The translations under genes and the position numbers were made by a program. Below, in pieces: positions 1 through 9,604 of a DNA stretch of 47,705 bases. This DNA is from Candidatus Dadabacteria bacterium. Lineage in GTDB: Bacteria > Desulfobacterota_D > UBA1144 > Nemesobacterales > Nemesobacteraceae. The DNA lies in NCBI GenBank assembly GCA_022826905.1, contig JAJDUA010000056.1, forward strand, positions 1-47,705. Reading direction: 5' to 3'. Each line of letters opens with the position of its first letter. Position 1 is the stretch's first letter. The notes beneath the pieces were generated by a model. It worked only from the letters and a program-made list of their open reading frames with translations, ran no database searches and was not told the DNA's origin.

Positions 1-14
1 GGATAAGCAGGCGG

Positions 15-60
15 TTTCAAATCAGACTCTTCGGGCTCGCCCTTCGAGTCTGATTTGAAA
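15..60. repeat. Perfect 15-bp inverted repeat (hairpin)
   Basis: The arms at 15-29 and 46-60 are exact reverse complements. The 16-nt centre contains a further GGGC/GCCC pairing (33-36 with 39-42), so the transcript would fold into a long rod. An A-rich tract follows on the + strand (61-90) instead of a T-run, so it is not a standard intrinsic terminator in either direction. It could be the end of an upstream unit, a processing site or a dispersed repeat; no second copy was seen in this window. Confidence 0.75.
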
Positions 61-87
61 GAAAAAGAAAAGAAAAAGAAAAAAACA

Positions 88-128
88 AAAACCGGACAAT
101 TAAAAAATTCTAAAACCGGTCAATTTAA
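88..128. repeat. Imperfect direct repeat upstream of rpsB
   Basis: Two copies of AAAACCGG(A/T)CAATT lie at 88-101 and 112-125, 24 bp apart, in otherwise AT-rich sequence about 35 bp upstream of the rpsB -35 box. The purpose is unknown. It could be a regulator site or simply a local duplication. Confidence 0.4.
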
Positions 129-158
129 TTTACTCCCTACACAATGATACCCTACAAC

Positions 159-187
159 TTGATTAATAATTGTTTTTCTGGTATTAA
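159..187 (+). promoter_or_regulatory. Sigma-70-type promoter for rpsB operon
   Basis: TTGATT (159-164), a 17-bp spacer and TATTAA (182-187). Transcription would start near 194, leaving a leader of about 29 nt before the rpsB ATG at 223. A good GGAGG ribosome-binding site lies in that leader at 210-215. Confidence 0.6.
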
Positions 188-222
188 AACCTGATTTGCA
201 AAAGGAATCTGGAGGATATTTA

Positions 223-1143
223 ATGACAGAAGAAGTCGTAGCCAGCGAAAAACTCAGCATGAAAAGCCTGCTTGAAGCGGGGGTACATTTCGGACACCAG
301 AAAAGCCACTGGAATCCGAAAATGAAATCCTTCATCTTCGGAGCAAGAAACGGCATTCACATAATCGATCTTCAGCAGACCGTCACGCTTTTTAACAGGG
401 CGCATAATTTCGTGAAAGACACAGTGGCGGATGGAGGAACCGTTTTGCTGGTGGGAACCAAGAAACAGGCCCGGGGAATAATCGAAGAAGAATCGATCCG
501 ATGCAACATGCCCTACATAAACACGCGTTGGCTGGGGGGAACCCTTACCAATTTCAACACGATACGTTCGAGGGTTGATTACCTGCTGGAACTGAAGAAA
601 CTTGAGGAAGACGGGCAGATGGAGATGCTTCCTAAGAGGGAAGCGAAAAACCTTAGAAGAGAGATAGCAAAGCTTGAGGGGCTTTTGGGTGGAATAGTAA
701 GCATGAGGCGGGCTCCCGACGCCATCTTCGTCGTAGATACGAAAAAAGAGCACATAGCCATAAGAGAAGCGAGAAACCTCTCGATACCGGTTATAGCGAT
801 CGTGGACACGAACTGCGACCCCGCAAATGCGGATTATCCGATTCCGAGTAATGACGACGCCATAAGGGCGATAAAGCTGTTCACTTCAAAAATAGCGGAC
901 GCCTGCATTGAAGGAAGTCACATATACCAGGAGAAACTGGTGAGCGGAGAGGTCGAACAAGTAAAAGAAGACAGCCTTGATGGCGTAGTGGTAGAAAGGA
1001 AGGTGTTTGTTTTCAAAGAAGCTGAGTCCGACGACAATGAGGAAAACTTTGTTTCTGTAGCGATCTCCGAGTCTTCGCAGAGTGAAGACGCCCAGGCACA
1101 GAAAGAGATGTCAGAGAATACAGAAGATAAAAAAGAGGATTAA
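223..1143 (+). CDS. rpsB: 30S ribosomal protein S2
   Basis: S2 binds at the head-body junction of the small ribosomal subunit and is needed for S1 association. The N-terminal part ([13 protein letters not shown], then WNPKM and [14 protein letters not shown]) is the family signature, and the middle carries [11 protein letters not shown] chose ATG 223 rather than an earlier in-frame ATG at 196 because GGAGGA sits about 7 nt before it. The protein is 306 residues, against about 240 in E. coli. The extra 60 or so residues form an acidic, low-complexity C-terminal tail rich in Glu, Asp and Ser. It is first in an operon with tsf (2-nt gap), pyrH and frr, a widely conserved order. Confidence 0.97.
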   Translation: MTEEVVASEKLSMKSLLEAGVHFGHQKSHWNPKMKSFIFGARNGIHIIDLQQTVTLFNRAHNFVKDTVADGGTVLLVGTKKQARGIIEEESIRCNMPYINTRWLGGTLTNFNTIRSRVDYLLELKKLEEDGQMEMLPKREAKNLRREIAKLEGLLGGIVSMRRAPDAIFVVDTKKEHIAIREARNLSIPVIAIVDTNCDPANADYPIPSNDDAIRAIKLFTSKIADACIEGSHIYQEKLVSGEVEQVKEDSLDGVVVERKVFVFKEAESDDNEENFVSVAISESSQSEDAQAQKEMSENTEDKKED

Positions 1144-1145
1144 AA

Positions 1146-1742
1146 ATGGCTGAGATCAAAGCAACAATGGTAAAGGAGTTGAGAGAAAAAACAGGAGCTC
1201 CTTTTATTGACTGCAAGAACGCGCTTGTGGAAACCGACGGGGATTTCGAAAAAGCTTCCGAAGTCCTGAGAATAAAGGGCGTCGCGAAAGCTTCTAAAAA
1301 AACTACCAGAAAAACCGACCAGGGAATCATATCCTCATACGTTCACGCGGGTGGCAAGATCGGCGTAATGCTCGAGGTTAACTGCGAAACGGATTTTGTG
1401 GCCAGAAACGACGAGTTTCAGAATCTCTGCAGGGAAGTCGCTATGCAGATAGCGGCAAACAATCCGATTTACGTAAGAAAGGAAGAAGTCTCGGAAAAAG
1501 AAATAGAAAATGAAAGGCGGATTCTCAAGGCAGAAGCTATGGAATCGGGAAAACCCGAGAATATAGCGGAAAAAATGGTTGCGGGGAGAATAAACAAGTT
1601 TTTTGAGGAAATATGCCTTCTCGAGCAACCCTACATAAGAGATCCCAAGATAAAAGTCACGGACCTTGTAAACAACCTGATAGCCAAGATCGGCGAAAAC
1701 ATAGTTGTCAAGAGATTCGTAAGATATCAGCTAGGCGAATGA
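1146..1742 (+). CDS. tsf: Elongation factor Ts, compact form
   Basis: EF-Ts is the nucleotide exchange factor that recharges EF-Tu with GTP. The N-terminal UBA-like helix bundle (KELREKTGAPFIDCKNAL) is present, followed by the CETDFVARN signature that inserts near the EF-Tu nucleotide site. The C-terminal end (LIAKIGENIVVKRFVRY) is also conserved. At 198 residues it is about 85 shorter than the E. coli protein, resembling the short Thermus-type version that lacks part of the duplicated core. It starts two bases after rpsB, so the two are surely co-transcribed. Confidence 0.97.
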   Translation: MAEIKATMVKELREKTGAPFIDCKNALVETDGDFEKASEVLRIKGVAKASKKTTRKTDQGIISSYVHAGGKIGVMLEVNCETDFVARNDEFQNLCREVAMQIAANNPIYVRKEEVSEKEIENERRILKAEAMESGKPENIAEKMVAGRINKFFEEICLLEQPYIRDPKIKVTDLVNNLIAKIGENIVVKRFVRYQLGE

Positions 1743-3067
<1,325 letters not shown>

Positions 3068-3079
3068 GAACCGCACGGA

Positions 3080-4360
3080 TTACCGGCCGATAACCCTGAT
3101 ACCATCCATATAGGGAACCAGCACCTCGGGAACTTCCACCGTTCCCTCTTCGGTCTGGAAATTCTCAACAATCGCCAGCAGAGCCCTGCCCACAGCCACC
3201 CCCGAACCATTAAGAGTATGAAGGTAGGCCGGTTTGGAGCCTTTTGATTTTCTGTATCTTATGTTGGCACGCCTCGCCTGAAACGCCTCAAAATTGCTGC
3301 AGGATGATATTTCCCTGTACCTGCCTTCGCTCGGCACCCATACTTCAAGATCATAAGTCTTGGCGGAAGAAAATCCCATGTCTCCCGTGCAAAGAACAAC
3401 AACCCTGTAAGGGATACCCAAAAGTTCAAGAATCTTAGCGGCATCGGCAGTCAGCATTTCAAGCTCCTCGTACGAGTTTTCCGGGTCAGCGAAGCGTACA
3501 AGCTCCACCTTGTTAAACTGATGCTGCCTTATTATCCCGTGTACATCCTTTCCATAAGAACCCGCTTCCTTTCTGAAGCACGGAGAGTAAGCAACGTATT
3601 TAATCGGAAGCATCTCCGCGGGAATTATCTCGTCGCGGTGAATGTTGGTAACGGGAACCTCCGCAGTGGGGACCATGTAATAGTCCGTATCGCTAAGCTT
3701 GAAAAGGTCTTCCTCAAATTTGGGGAGATTTCCCGTTCCAGTAAGACTCTCCGTGTTAGCTACGAAGGGAGTGAGGACTTCTGTGTAACCGTGCCGTCTG
3801 GTATGAACATCGAGCATGAAATTTATAAGGGCCCTCTCAAGCCGTGCGCCCGCATTTTTGTAAAGCGCAAACCGCGCACCCGCGATCTTCGTCGCCCTCG
3901 GAAGATCCAGTATGTCGAGCTCGGCTCCCAGCAACACGTGGTCCTTTATCTCGAAGTCAAAATCCCTTGGTTCTCCCCACTTCCTTATCTCGACGTTTGC
4001 CGTGTCGTCCAGGCCCTCGGGAACCGAGGAATCGGGCATGTTGGGAATGGTCAGGAGAAATCCCCTGAGAAGCCCCTCCACCTCCGCTTTCTTCTCATTA
4101 AGATCCTTTATCTCATCCGAGAGAGCCTTCAGTTCGGGCAGAAGTTCTGAAAGTCCCTGCTGATCCCCGGACCTCTTAAGGCCCCCCACCCTCCTTGAAC
4201 CCTCGTTTCTCTGGTGTTCCAGAGTCTCGACCCTTTTTATTATCTCTTTTCTCCGGGAATTCAGTACGGCAAACTCCGAGAGATCAGTCTCAAAACCGCG
4301 GGTGGCGAGTCTTTCACCCACAAGATCAATATTTCGCTCAATTAATTTGGGATCTAACAT
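3080..4360 (-). CDS. serS: Seryl-tRNA synthetase
   Basis: Class II synthetase that charges tRNA-Ser (and tRNA-Sec where present). The N-terminal [10 protein letters not shown] leads into a helical-arm region (about residues 30-105) that grips the long variable arm of tRNA-Ser. Class II motif 2 is seen around [10 protein letters not shown] and motif 3 around [19 protein letters not shown] chose the ATG at 4360 because the family begins with MLD, giving 426 residues. A GTG nine bases upstream (4369) has a slightly better-placed GGA and cannot be excluded. It is monocistronic and convergent with frr. Confidence 0.96.
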   Translation of the reverse strand: MLDPKLIERNIDLVGERLATRGFETDLSEFAVLNSRRKEIIKRVETLEHQRNEGSRRVGGLKRSGDQQGLSELLPELKALSDEIKDLNEKKAEVEGLLRGFLLTIPNMPDSSVPEGLDDTANVEIRKWGEPRDFDFEIKDHVLLGAELDILDLPRATKIAGARFALYKNAGARLERALINFMLDVHTRRHGYTEVLTPFVANTESLTGTGNLPKFEEDLFKLSDTDYYMVPTAEVPVTNIHRDEIIPAEMLPIKYVAYSPCFRKEAGSYGKDVHGIIRQHQFNKVELVRFADPENSYEELEMLTADAAKILELLGIPYRVVVLCTGDMGFSSAKTYDLEVWVPSEGRYREISSCSNFEAFQARRANIRYRKSKGSKPAYLHTLNGSGVAVGRALLAIVENFQTEEGTVEVPEVLVPYMDGIRVIGR

Positions 4361-4410
4361 CTGAATCACATGTTCCGCCGGAACTTGAAAAAACAAAAAG
4401 TCAGGTTTCT

Positions 4411-4438
4411 AATTTACACTCACAGCCGATATTTTCAA
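4411..4438 (-). promoter_or_regulatory. Candidate promoter for serS
   Basis: On the minus strand, TTGAAA (4438-4433), a 16-bp spacer and TAAATT (4416-4411). Transcription would start about 45 bp before the serS ATG. Reasonable but not consensus. Confidence 0.4.
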
Positions 4439-4451
4439 ACAGCACGGAACT

Positions 4452-4480
4452 TTGCACAAAAGGTTCTTTTCGGGTTTAAT
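4452..4480 (+). promoter_or_regulatory. Candidate promoter for UPF0173 hydrolase gene
   Basis: TTGCAC (4452-4457), a 17-bp spacer and TTTAAT (4475-4480), which would give a leader of about 40 nt before ATG 4526. It is divergent from the serS promoter in the same intergenic region. Confidence 0.4.
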
Positions 4481-4525
4481 AACCACAGATATAAAGCTGA
4501 AAGAGCGTCAAAAAGGGAGCAAGCA

Positions 4526-5245
4526 ATGAAAATACTGAATAACGGAATAGAAATAACCTACTTTGGACATTCCACTTTCTCAGTAAAATCACCCGCCGGC
4601 AAAACGGTGATGATAGACCCTTGGATTGAGGGAAACCCCTCATGTCCGGAACAGCTCCGTGAAGTCGGTCATGTTGACATCATAGCAGTCACGCACGGAC
4701 ATTTTGACCACATAAGTAACGTAATTCCTCTGTGCAGCAAATATAATCCCAAAGTGGTGGCAAACTGGGAGATCTGCGACTGGCTGGGCTCAAAGGGAAT
4801 TCAAAACTGCATGCCGTGTAACAAGGGAGGCAACGTGGTCATAGACGGAATAAGATTCACAATGACCCACGCACAGCACAGCAGCAGCATGAAGGAGGAA
4901 GACGGAACCGTTATCTATGGCGGGGAACCGGCAGGCTACATAATAAAATTTGAAAATGACTACACAATATATCATGCCGGAGATACCAACATTTTCGGCG
5001 ACATGAAACTTATATCAGAGATATACAAACCGCAGCTGGCAATGCTGCCCATCGGAGATCTTTTCACGATGTCTCCGCTTGAGGCATCATACGCATGCAG
5101 GCTGCTCAACGTGAAATGGGTCGTCCCCATGCACTACGGAACTTTTCCGCTCCTGGTGGGAACTCCGGATGAACTGAAGTCGCTGACCAAGGGCATGGAT
5201 TCGCTGAGCGTGGTTGCCTTGGAACCGGGACAGCAGATCACATGA
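4526..5245 (+). CDS. UPF0173-type metal-dependent hydrolase (MBL fold)
   Basis: Metallo-beta-lactamase-fold protein of 239 residues. The start ITYFGHSTF and the metal-binding motif THGHFDH (HxHxDH) are clear. Later ligands are likely the His in MTHAQHSS, the Asp in YHAGDTN and the His in PMHYGT. This pattern matches the widespread UPF0173/YtkL family, whose physiological substrate is not settled. I chose ATG 4526, preceded by AGGGAGC, over upstream in-frame starts because homologous sequence begins at MKILNNG. The product is presumably cytosolic, since no signal peptide is seen. Confidence 0.88.
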   Translation: MKILNNGIEITYFGHSTFSVKSPAGKTVMIDPWIEGNPSCPEQLREVGHVDIIAVTHGHFDHISNVIPLCSKYNPKVVANWEICDWLGSKGIQNCMPCNKGGNVVIDGIRFTMTHAQHSSSMKEEDGTVIYGGEPAGYIIKFENDYTIYHAGDTNIFGDMKLISEIYKPQLAMLPIGDLFTMSPLEASYACRLLNVKWVVPMHYGTFPLLVGTPDELKSLTKGMDSLSVVALEPGQQIT

Positions 5246-5321
5246 CTTGCAGAGGCCTTTTACTTCAGAACTAAAGGAGCTTTTTTATCTTCATAAAAAG
5301 ACAGCTTCACAAAAAAGAGTT

Positions 5322-6008
5322 ATGAAAAACCCGGCAAAATTATTAGTCACCATTGCCCTGCTCCTTACAGTTTCCTGCGGGGGAAAGCAAGCGATCTATG
5401 AAGGGACAGCAGAGCAGCTTAACGACGAAGTGGTTGAAGAACTTAACAAGGAAGGCGGTTTTCCCTGGATATTCGGTGGAACAAATTACGACAAGGTATT
5501 TGACATACTAAAGGAAATACAGATCCGCTATCCCTATACCAAGTACGCTGCGCTAGCGGAACTCAGAAGTGGCGACGTCTATTTCAAAAAAAAGGAATAC
5601 ACTCTAGCCGCTGAGGAATACGAAAATTTCATAACGAACCATCCGGGTCACAAAGAGCTTGATTACGCAATGTATCGCCTCGGACTCTCATACTATAAGA
5701 TGAAAGCTGGAAAGGACAGAAACCATTCAAAACGGCTTCAATCAATAAAGTGGTTTACTCTGCTTAAGAAAACCTATCCAGACTCCCCGTACGCTGAGCA
5801 GGTCCAGGATAAAATCGAGAAAGCCAGAAGAATGCTCGCGGAAAGAGAAATCTACATAGGAAGATTCTACCAGAAGAAAAAGAACTACGAGGCCGCGGCG
5901 CAAAGATATAGAAACGTTCTTGAAAATTACTCCGACACCAAGTACGCCGAGAAAGCTAGGAAGTTCCTCAGAGAGACTGAGGAGAAATTATCCGAGCAGT
6001 CATCCTAG
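5322..6008 (+). CDS. bamD: Outer-membrane assembly lipoprotein BamD-like
   Basis: BamD is the essential lipoprotein partner of BamA in inserting beta-barrel proteins into the outer membrane. This 228-residue protein has a lipoprotein signal peptide (hydrophobic LLVTIALLLTVSC with a Cys followed by GG). Several TPR-like helical pairs follow, with the family's recurring IRYPYTKYAALAELR, NHPGHKELDYAMYRLGLSYY and VLENYSDTKYAEKA segments. I start at ATG 5322 because the signal peptide begins there; an in-frame extension upstream is not convincing. It lies 76 bp after the hydrolase, probably in a separate unit. Confidence 0.85.
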   Translation: MKNPAKLLVTIALLLTVSCGGKQAIYEGTAEQLNDEVVEELNKEGGFPWIFGGTNYDKVFDILKEIQIRYPYTKYAALAELRSGDVYFKKKEYTLAAEEYENFITNHPGHKELDYAMYRLGLSYYKMKAGKDRNHSKRLQSIKWFTLLKKTYPDSPYAEQVQDKIEKARRMLAEREIYIGRFYQKKKNYEAAAQRYRNVLENYSDTKYAEKARKFLRETEEKLSEQSS

Positions 6009-6156
6009 CAAAAGGAGAAACTTTTCCTCGAAGCTACGGCAGGCAATCCGCCACGTGAACTTAAAGACACGATAATTCACCGGGTGGCTGTGCGTATCGA
6101 TGCGGAACGTGTGTCTTGATCAAACGTGTAATCCCACCCAAAACAAAAAAACAGAC

Positions 6157-6615
6157 ATGGTGACGACATACAAGCTGCTTGCATATCTGGTTGCGATTAT
6201 CTTTCTCGCCTCCTGCGGGTCTTCTGATGAAGAGAAGATAAATCTGCTTCTGGACAAGAGGATCAGCGCCTTTGAGCTAAAAAACCCTGAAATATATTCT
6301 GAGTGCATACACGAAGATTACAGAGTAACCTCAGGGGAAGAAGTAGTTGACAAGAACAAGCTGGTAAGCAGATTCGGGGATCACGTATCCATCATTGACA
6401 CGGTATCGTTCGGTGAATCCGAGAGGTACATATACATCAACGGAACAGACGCAAGGGTAATGATGCTCTCCTCGATTGACGTAAAGGTAGATGGTTATTC
6501 AATGACATATAAAGCCAAAGAAGTTATTAACTTATCGAAAGTACTGGGAGAATGGAGAATAACCAAAGAGTCTATGCTTAACTTGCTCAGCGGAAGTATG
6601 ATTCTTGACAACTAA
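6157..6615 (+). CDS. Small lipoprotein, possibly NTF2/SnoaL-like
   Basis: A 152-residue protein with a lipoprotein signal peptide (LLAYLVAIIFLASC, then GSS). The mature part begins with a charged helix (EEKINLLLDKRISAFELKN) and continues with alternating strands ending in GEWRITKESM. This layout resembles the cone-shaped NTF2/SnoaL fold, but I do not recognise a family. The start at ATG 6157 is inferred from the signal peptide; an in-frame ATG at 6100 would add 19 polar residues. No good ribosome-binding site precedes either. It may sit in the periplasm attached to a membrane; its function is unknown. Confidence 0.65.
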   Translation: MVTTYKLLAYLVAIIFLASCGSSDEEKINLLLDKRISAFELKNPEIYSECIHEDYRVTSGEEVVDKNKLVSRFGDHVSIIDTVSFGESERYIYINGTDARVMMLSSIDVKVDGYSMTYKAKEVINLSKVLGEWRITKESMLNLLSGSMILDN

Positions 6616-6618
6616 GAA

Positions 6619-6978
6619 CTAGCCGAATTTTTTTTCAATATCTTCCTGTTCTTCCTTGCACTCTAGGCAAAGAGTAGTCTCCGGTCTTGCAATCAGTCTC
6701 TGCTCAGAGATCTCCTCTTCACACACCTCACAGATTCCGTAAGAACCATTTTCAAGCCTCGCAAGCGCGTCGCGTATTTTCCGAAGCAGTTTTCTTTCCC
6801 TATCCCTTTCCCGAAGTTCGAGAACCCTGTTTGACTCGGATAGTGCCCTGTCAAGCGGGTCCGGGAAAGAATTGGACCCCTTGCTCATCCTATCAACAGT
6901 GTCATAGGCAATGCCCAGTATATCGGACATCTTCTGAATCAGGATGGTCCTTACCGTCTCTCTGGTTTCTGCCTTCAT
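6619..6978 (-). CDS. DksA/TraR-family zinc-finger protein
   Basis: A 119-residue protein with a coiled-coil N-terminal half and a four-cysteine zinc finger (C83, C86, C104, C107) in the family context GSYGICEVCEEEI and RPETTLCLECKEE. DksA-family proteins bind in the RNA polymerase secondary channel and adjust transcription, often with ppGpp. The conserved DPLDRALSES region matches the coiled-coil approach to the polymerase. It is shorter than E. coli DksA (151). It converges on the lipoprotein gene with a 3-bp gap. A second paralogue without the zinc ligands lies 2 kb away at 8981-9439. Confidence 0.9.
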   Translation of the reverse strand: MKAETRETVRTILIQKMSDILGIAYDTVDRMSKGSNSFPDPLDRALSESNRVLELRERDRERKLLRKIRDALARLENGSYGICEVCEEEISEQRLIARPETTLCLECKEEQEDIEKKFG

Positions 6979-7053
6979 AAAGAATATTATATATACCCAC
7001 GCTTTTTTGTAAATTTGACGAAACGCAACAATATAGCTAGGTAATTATCCGCC

Positions 7054-7941
7054 ATGATGAGAATGAAGAGACTTACGATTGAGCTGCCAGAAGAGATGGC
7101 TGCACTTGTTTCGGACCTGCTCTTGGGTCTTGAAGCCGGAGCCGTAAGTGAGGAGCAAAGAGAACACGGAGAACCATTAATCCATGCGTATTTTAAGGAA
7201 GAAACGGATATTGCGGGAATCATAACAACCGTAAGGGAGTTCTCTACGCTTTTTGGCAAAAACTCCGAGGCAGTACGGTTTACCACCCGACACATCAATC
7301 AAGCGGACTGGGAAGGCTGGAAGTCCTATCTGAAGCCAGTAAGGGCGAGTCATCGAATAGTTATCAAACCTCCATGGGAAAAAGAATACAAGGCGAAGCG
7401 GGGAACCAAGGTAGTTGAGATAAATCCGGGAACCGCTTTTGGGACGGGACATCACGAAACAACAAGAATATGCGTAAGTTATCTGGATGAAATTATCGAA
7501 AAATCCCCCGGGTGTTCCGTTTTTGACGTGGGATGCGGAAGCGGCATTCTGGGTATCTGCTCAATTAAACTGGGAGCATGCATTTCATTTTGCGCAGATA
7601 TTGATTTCAAGGCCGCAAAAGAAACCATCTCGAATTCCGCAAGAAACGCAACTTCCGACAAGGTGAAAGTCTGGTGTGGTTCTGCGGAATGCACACGGGA
7701 AAAATTCGACGTGGTTGTTTCCAACACATCCAAGGACACCCTTATCTCGATGAAGGAGAGTCTAAAAAAGAGACTTCTCCCGCTAGGACATCTTATAGTG
7801 TCCGGAATACAGGAAAAGGAGAAACGTGAAGTGGCCGAAATTTACGGAAACTCGGGTTATGATATTATCAGCGAAAAGGTGGAGGGCGGATGGGCCGGGC
7901 TGCTGCTTAATTTAAAGAAAACGAGGGAACCTACAGGATGA
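7054..7941 (+). CDS. prmA: Ribosomal protein L11 methyltransferase-like
   Basis: SAM-dependent methyltransferase, 295 residues, with a typical PrmA layout: an N-terminal substrate-recognition domain, then a Rossmann-fold domain. The linker has the PrmA-typical PPWEKEY and NPGTAFGTGHHETTR segments, followed by the SAM motif VFDVGCGSGILGI. The usual N-[IV]-L-A catalytic-loop motif is replaced by VSNTSKD, which is divergent; substrate identity rests on the overall layout. Its stop overlaps the mtnA start (ATGA), so the two are coupled. Start ATG 7054 is uncertain by three codons, since ATG 7063 is also possible. Confidence 0.85.
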   Translation: MMRMKRLTIELPEEMAALVSDLLLGLEAGAVSEEQREHGEPLIHAYFKEETDIAGIITTVREFSTLFGKNSEAVRFTTRHINQADWEGWKSYLKPVRASHRIVIKPPWEKEYKAKRGTKVVEINPGTAFGTGHHETTRICVSYLDEIIEKSPGCSVFDVGCGSGILGICSIKLGACISFCADIDFKAAKETISNSARNATSDKVKVWCGSAECTREKFDVVVSNTSKDTLISMKESLKKRLLPLGHLIVSGIQEKEKREVAEIYGNSGYDIISEKVEGGWAGLLLNLKKTREPTG

Positions 7942-8987
7942 ATTCCTTTAAAACTATAGAATGGAAAAACAACAAGGTCCTAATGCTTGACCAGAGAAAA
8001 CTTCCAGCAGAGGAAGTCTACTTTGAATGCACCACTTTTGAAGAGGTGGCCGAATGTATAAGGAAACTGGTTATCAGGGGAGCCCCGGCGATAGGAATAG
8101 CGGCCGCCATGGGGATGGCTCTCGGGGCCACGGGTATCGGGAACGACTGCTCCTACGAAAATTTCGAAGAGCGCATGAAAGCCATATCGGAGCACCTGGC
8201 CCTGACGCGACCTACAGCCGTAAATCTGTTTTGGGCCATCGGCAGAATGAACGGACTGATTTCCAAGTGCAGAGGCAAAGAGGTTGAAGAGATAAAAAAC
8301 CTTCTCATAACCGAGGCAGTCAATATACAGAAAGAAGACTTTAGAACATGCATGCAGATTGGGGAAAACGGGTCCAGACTCATAAGGGAGAACTCTGTTA
8401 TCCTCACGCACTGCAATGCCGGAGGACTCGCAACCGCCGGTTATGGAACAGCTCTAGGAGTAATAAGGTCAGCCTTTGGCCAAGGCAAAAATATAAGCGT
8501 AATATCATCAGAAACCAGACCTGTTCTCCAAGGAGCAAGGCTCACTACGTGGGAGCTTGAGCGGGATGGCATCCCGGTCAGTTTGATAACCGACAGCATG
8601 GCCGGGCATCTGATGAGTAAGGGGATCGTGGATTCAGTCGTGGTTGGGGCTGACAGGGTAGCTTCAAATGGAGATACGGCAAATAAGATAGGGACCTACT
8701 CCCTGTCCGTTCTGGCTAAGCATCACGGCATCCCCTTTTACGTAGCGGCTCCAACTTCAACCATAGATACAGGATGTTTAAGCGGAGAGGATATTATAAT
8801 TGAGCAAAGGGAACCCGAAGAAGTAACGCACATAGACGGGAAACGAATAAGTGCGGAAGTGACCGCAATCAATCCCGCTTTTGACATTACGCCGGCTGAA
8901 AACATCGAATGCCTGATAACTGAAGTCGGGCTGTTCAAAAAACCCTATACCAGATCTCTCGACAGGCTTAAAAAGAAAGATCAGTAA
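7938..8987 (+). CDS. mtnA: Methylthioribose-1-phosphate isomerase
   Basis: MtnA converts methylthioribose-1-phosphate to methylthioribulose-1-phosphate in the methionine salvage pathway. The protein (349 residues) belongs to the eIF2B-like family. Family signatures include VIRGAPAIGIAAA near the N terminus, LTHCNAGGLATAGYGTALG with the catalytic-site Cys, SETRPVLQGARLTTWEL, and GADRVASNGDTANKIGTY. No other methionine-salvage gene is visible in the window. The gene overlaps prmA upstream by 4 bp, and its last 7 bp overlap the end of the converging DksA-like gene. Confidence 0.95.
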   Translation: MNSFKTIEWKNNKVLMLDQRKLPAEEVYFECTTFEEVAECIRKLVIRGAPAIGIAAAMGMALGATGIGNDCSYENFEERMKAISEHLALTRPTAVNLFWAIGRMNGLISKCRGKEVEEIKNLLITEAVNIQKEDFRTCMQIGENGSRLIRENSVILTHCNAGGLATAGYGTALGVIRSAFGQGKNISVISSETRPVLQGARLTTWELERDGIPVSLITDSMAGHLMSKGIVDSVVVGADRVASNGDTANKIGTYSLSVLAKHHGIPFYVAAPTSTIDTGCLSGEDIIIEQREPEEVTHIDGKRISAEVTAINPAFDITPAENIECLITEVGLFKKPYTRSLDRLKKKDQ

Positions 8988-9439
8988 TCTCCCCTTTCGA
9001 TTTCTTCTTGGGCTTCGACACTCAGTTTCGTAAAGGGCATGACCATCAGCCTCTCTTCCCCTATTTTTTCCCCTGTAACTTCGCAGAAACCATATTCCCC
9101 GTTTTCAATCCTCTTTAGAGCATCATCTATCTGATGCAGTTTACTGCGCTCCCTGTTCGAAAGAGTAAGGGCAAGTTCTCTCTGCCTGTCTTCGGATGCG
9201 TGATCATAAAAATCTCCGACATTGAAACGCAGATGATCCGATTCCTCTTTCATTGATCGGGTTACATCTTTAAGTAGTTCCTCTTTCATCTCTTTAAGCA
9301 TAGCAGTCATCTGGTTAAGGAACTTCTTTGTATATTTTCTAGGGTTGGTTCTCCTCGACTTAGCTTTTGTTCCGGTCGTAGCGGAAGAACTTTTCTTCAA
9401 GGTCTTTTTTTCAGGTTTTTCCTTCTTTACTCTGGGCAC
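8981..9439 (-). CDS. DksA-like protein lacking most zinc ligands
   Basis: The 152-residue product has a basic, Lys-rich N-terminal tail, then a helical region with FYDHASEDRQREL, typical of DksA proteins, and a C-terminal finger-like region. In the finger, only the first cysteine position remains (C119). The other three are Thr122, Ser140 and Ala143, in exact register with C86, C104 and C107 of the neighbouring paralogue. A DksA without structural zinc is known in Pseudomonas (DksA2), so this may be a zinc-independent form; that is inference. GTG 9439 is chosen because AGGAG lies 5 nt upstream. A TTG seven codons earlier is the alternative. Confidence 0.85.
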   Translation of the reverse strand: MPRVKKEKPEKKTLKKSSSATTGTKAKSRRTNPRKYTKKFLNQMTAMLKEMKEELLKDVTRSMKEESDHLRFNVGDFYDHASEDRQRELALTLSNRERSKLHQIDDALKRIENGEYGFCEVTGEKIGEERLMVMPFTKLSVEAQEEIERGDY

Positions 9440-9547
9440 GCTGACTCCTCTGGCAATCAAAGTCTAAATTTTTCAAGGGTGAATTAAGATAAAATTATTA
9501 TTCCTTTTGTCAATACCGGTTATTGCTAACAATTAGGGGGTATTATC

Positions 9548-9575
9548 TTGTCATATTTCCCGCCTCGGTGATAAT
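9548..9575 (+). promoter_or_regulatory. Candidate promoter for NSS transporter
   Basis: TTGTCA (9548-9553), a 16-bp spacer and GATAAT (9570-9575) in an AT-rich intergenic region. Predicted start is near 9582, about 22 nt before the transporter ATG, which itself has a poor ribosome-binding site. Confidence 0.5.
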
Positions 9576-9604
9576 ATAGTTTTCTTGATTGTCACTCTTC
9601 CGAA

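Noticed and set aside
15-60. Intrinsic terminator at left edge
   Set aside because: No T-run follows on either strand; on the + strand the downstream tract is A-rich.
3521-4150. 209-codon + strand frame
   Set aside because: Lies fully antisense to serS, which has clear class II synthetase motifs. No ribosome-binding site or recognisable protein.
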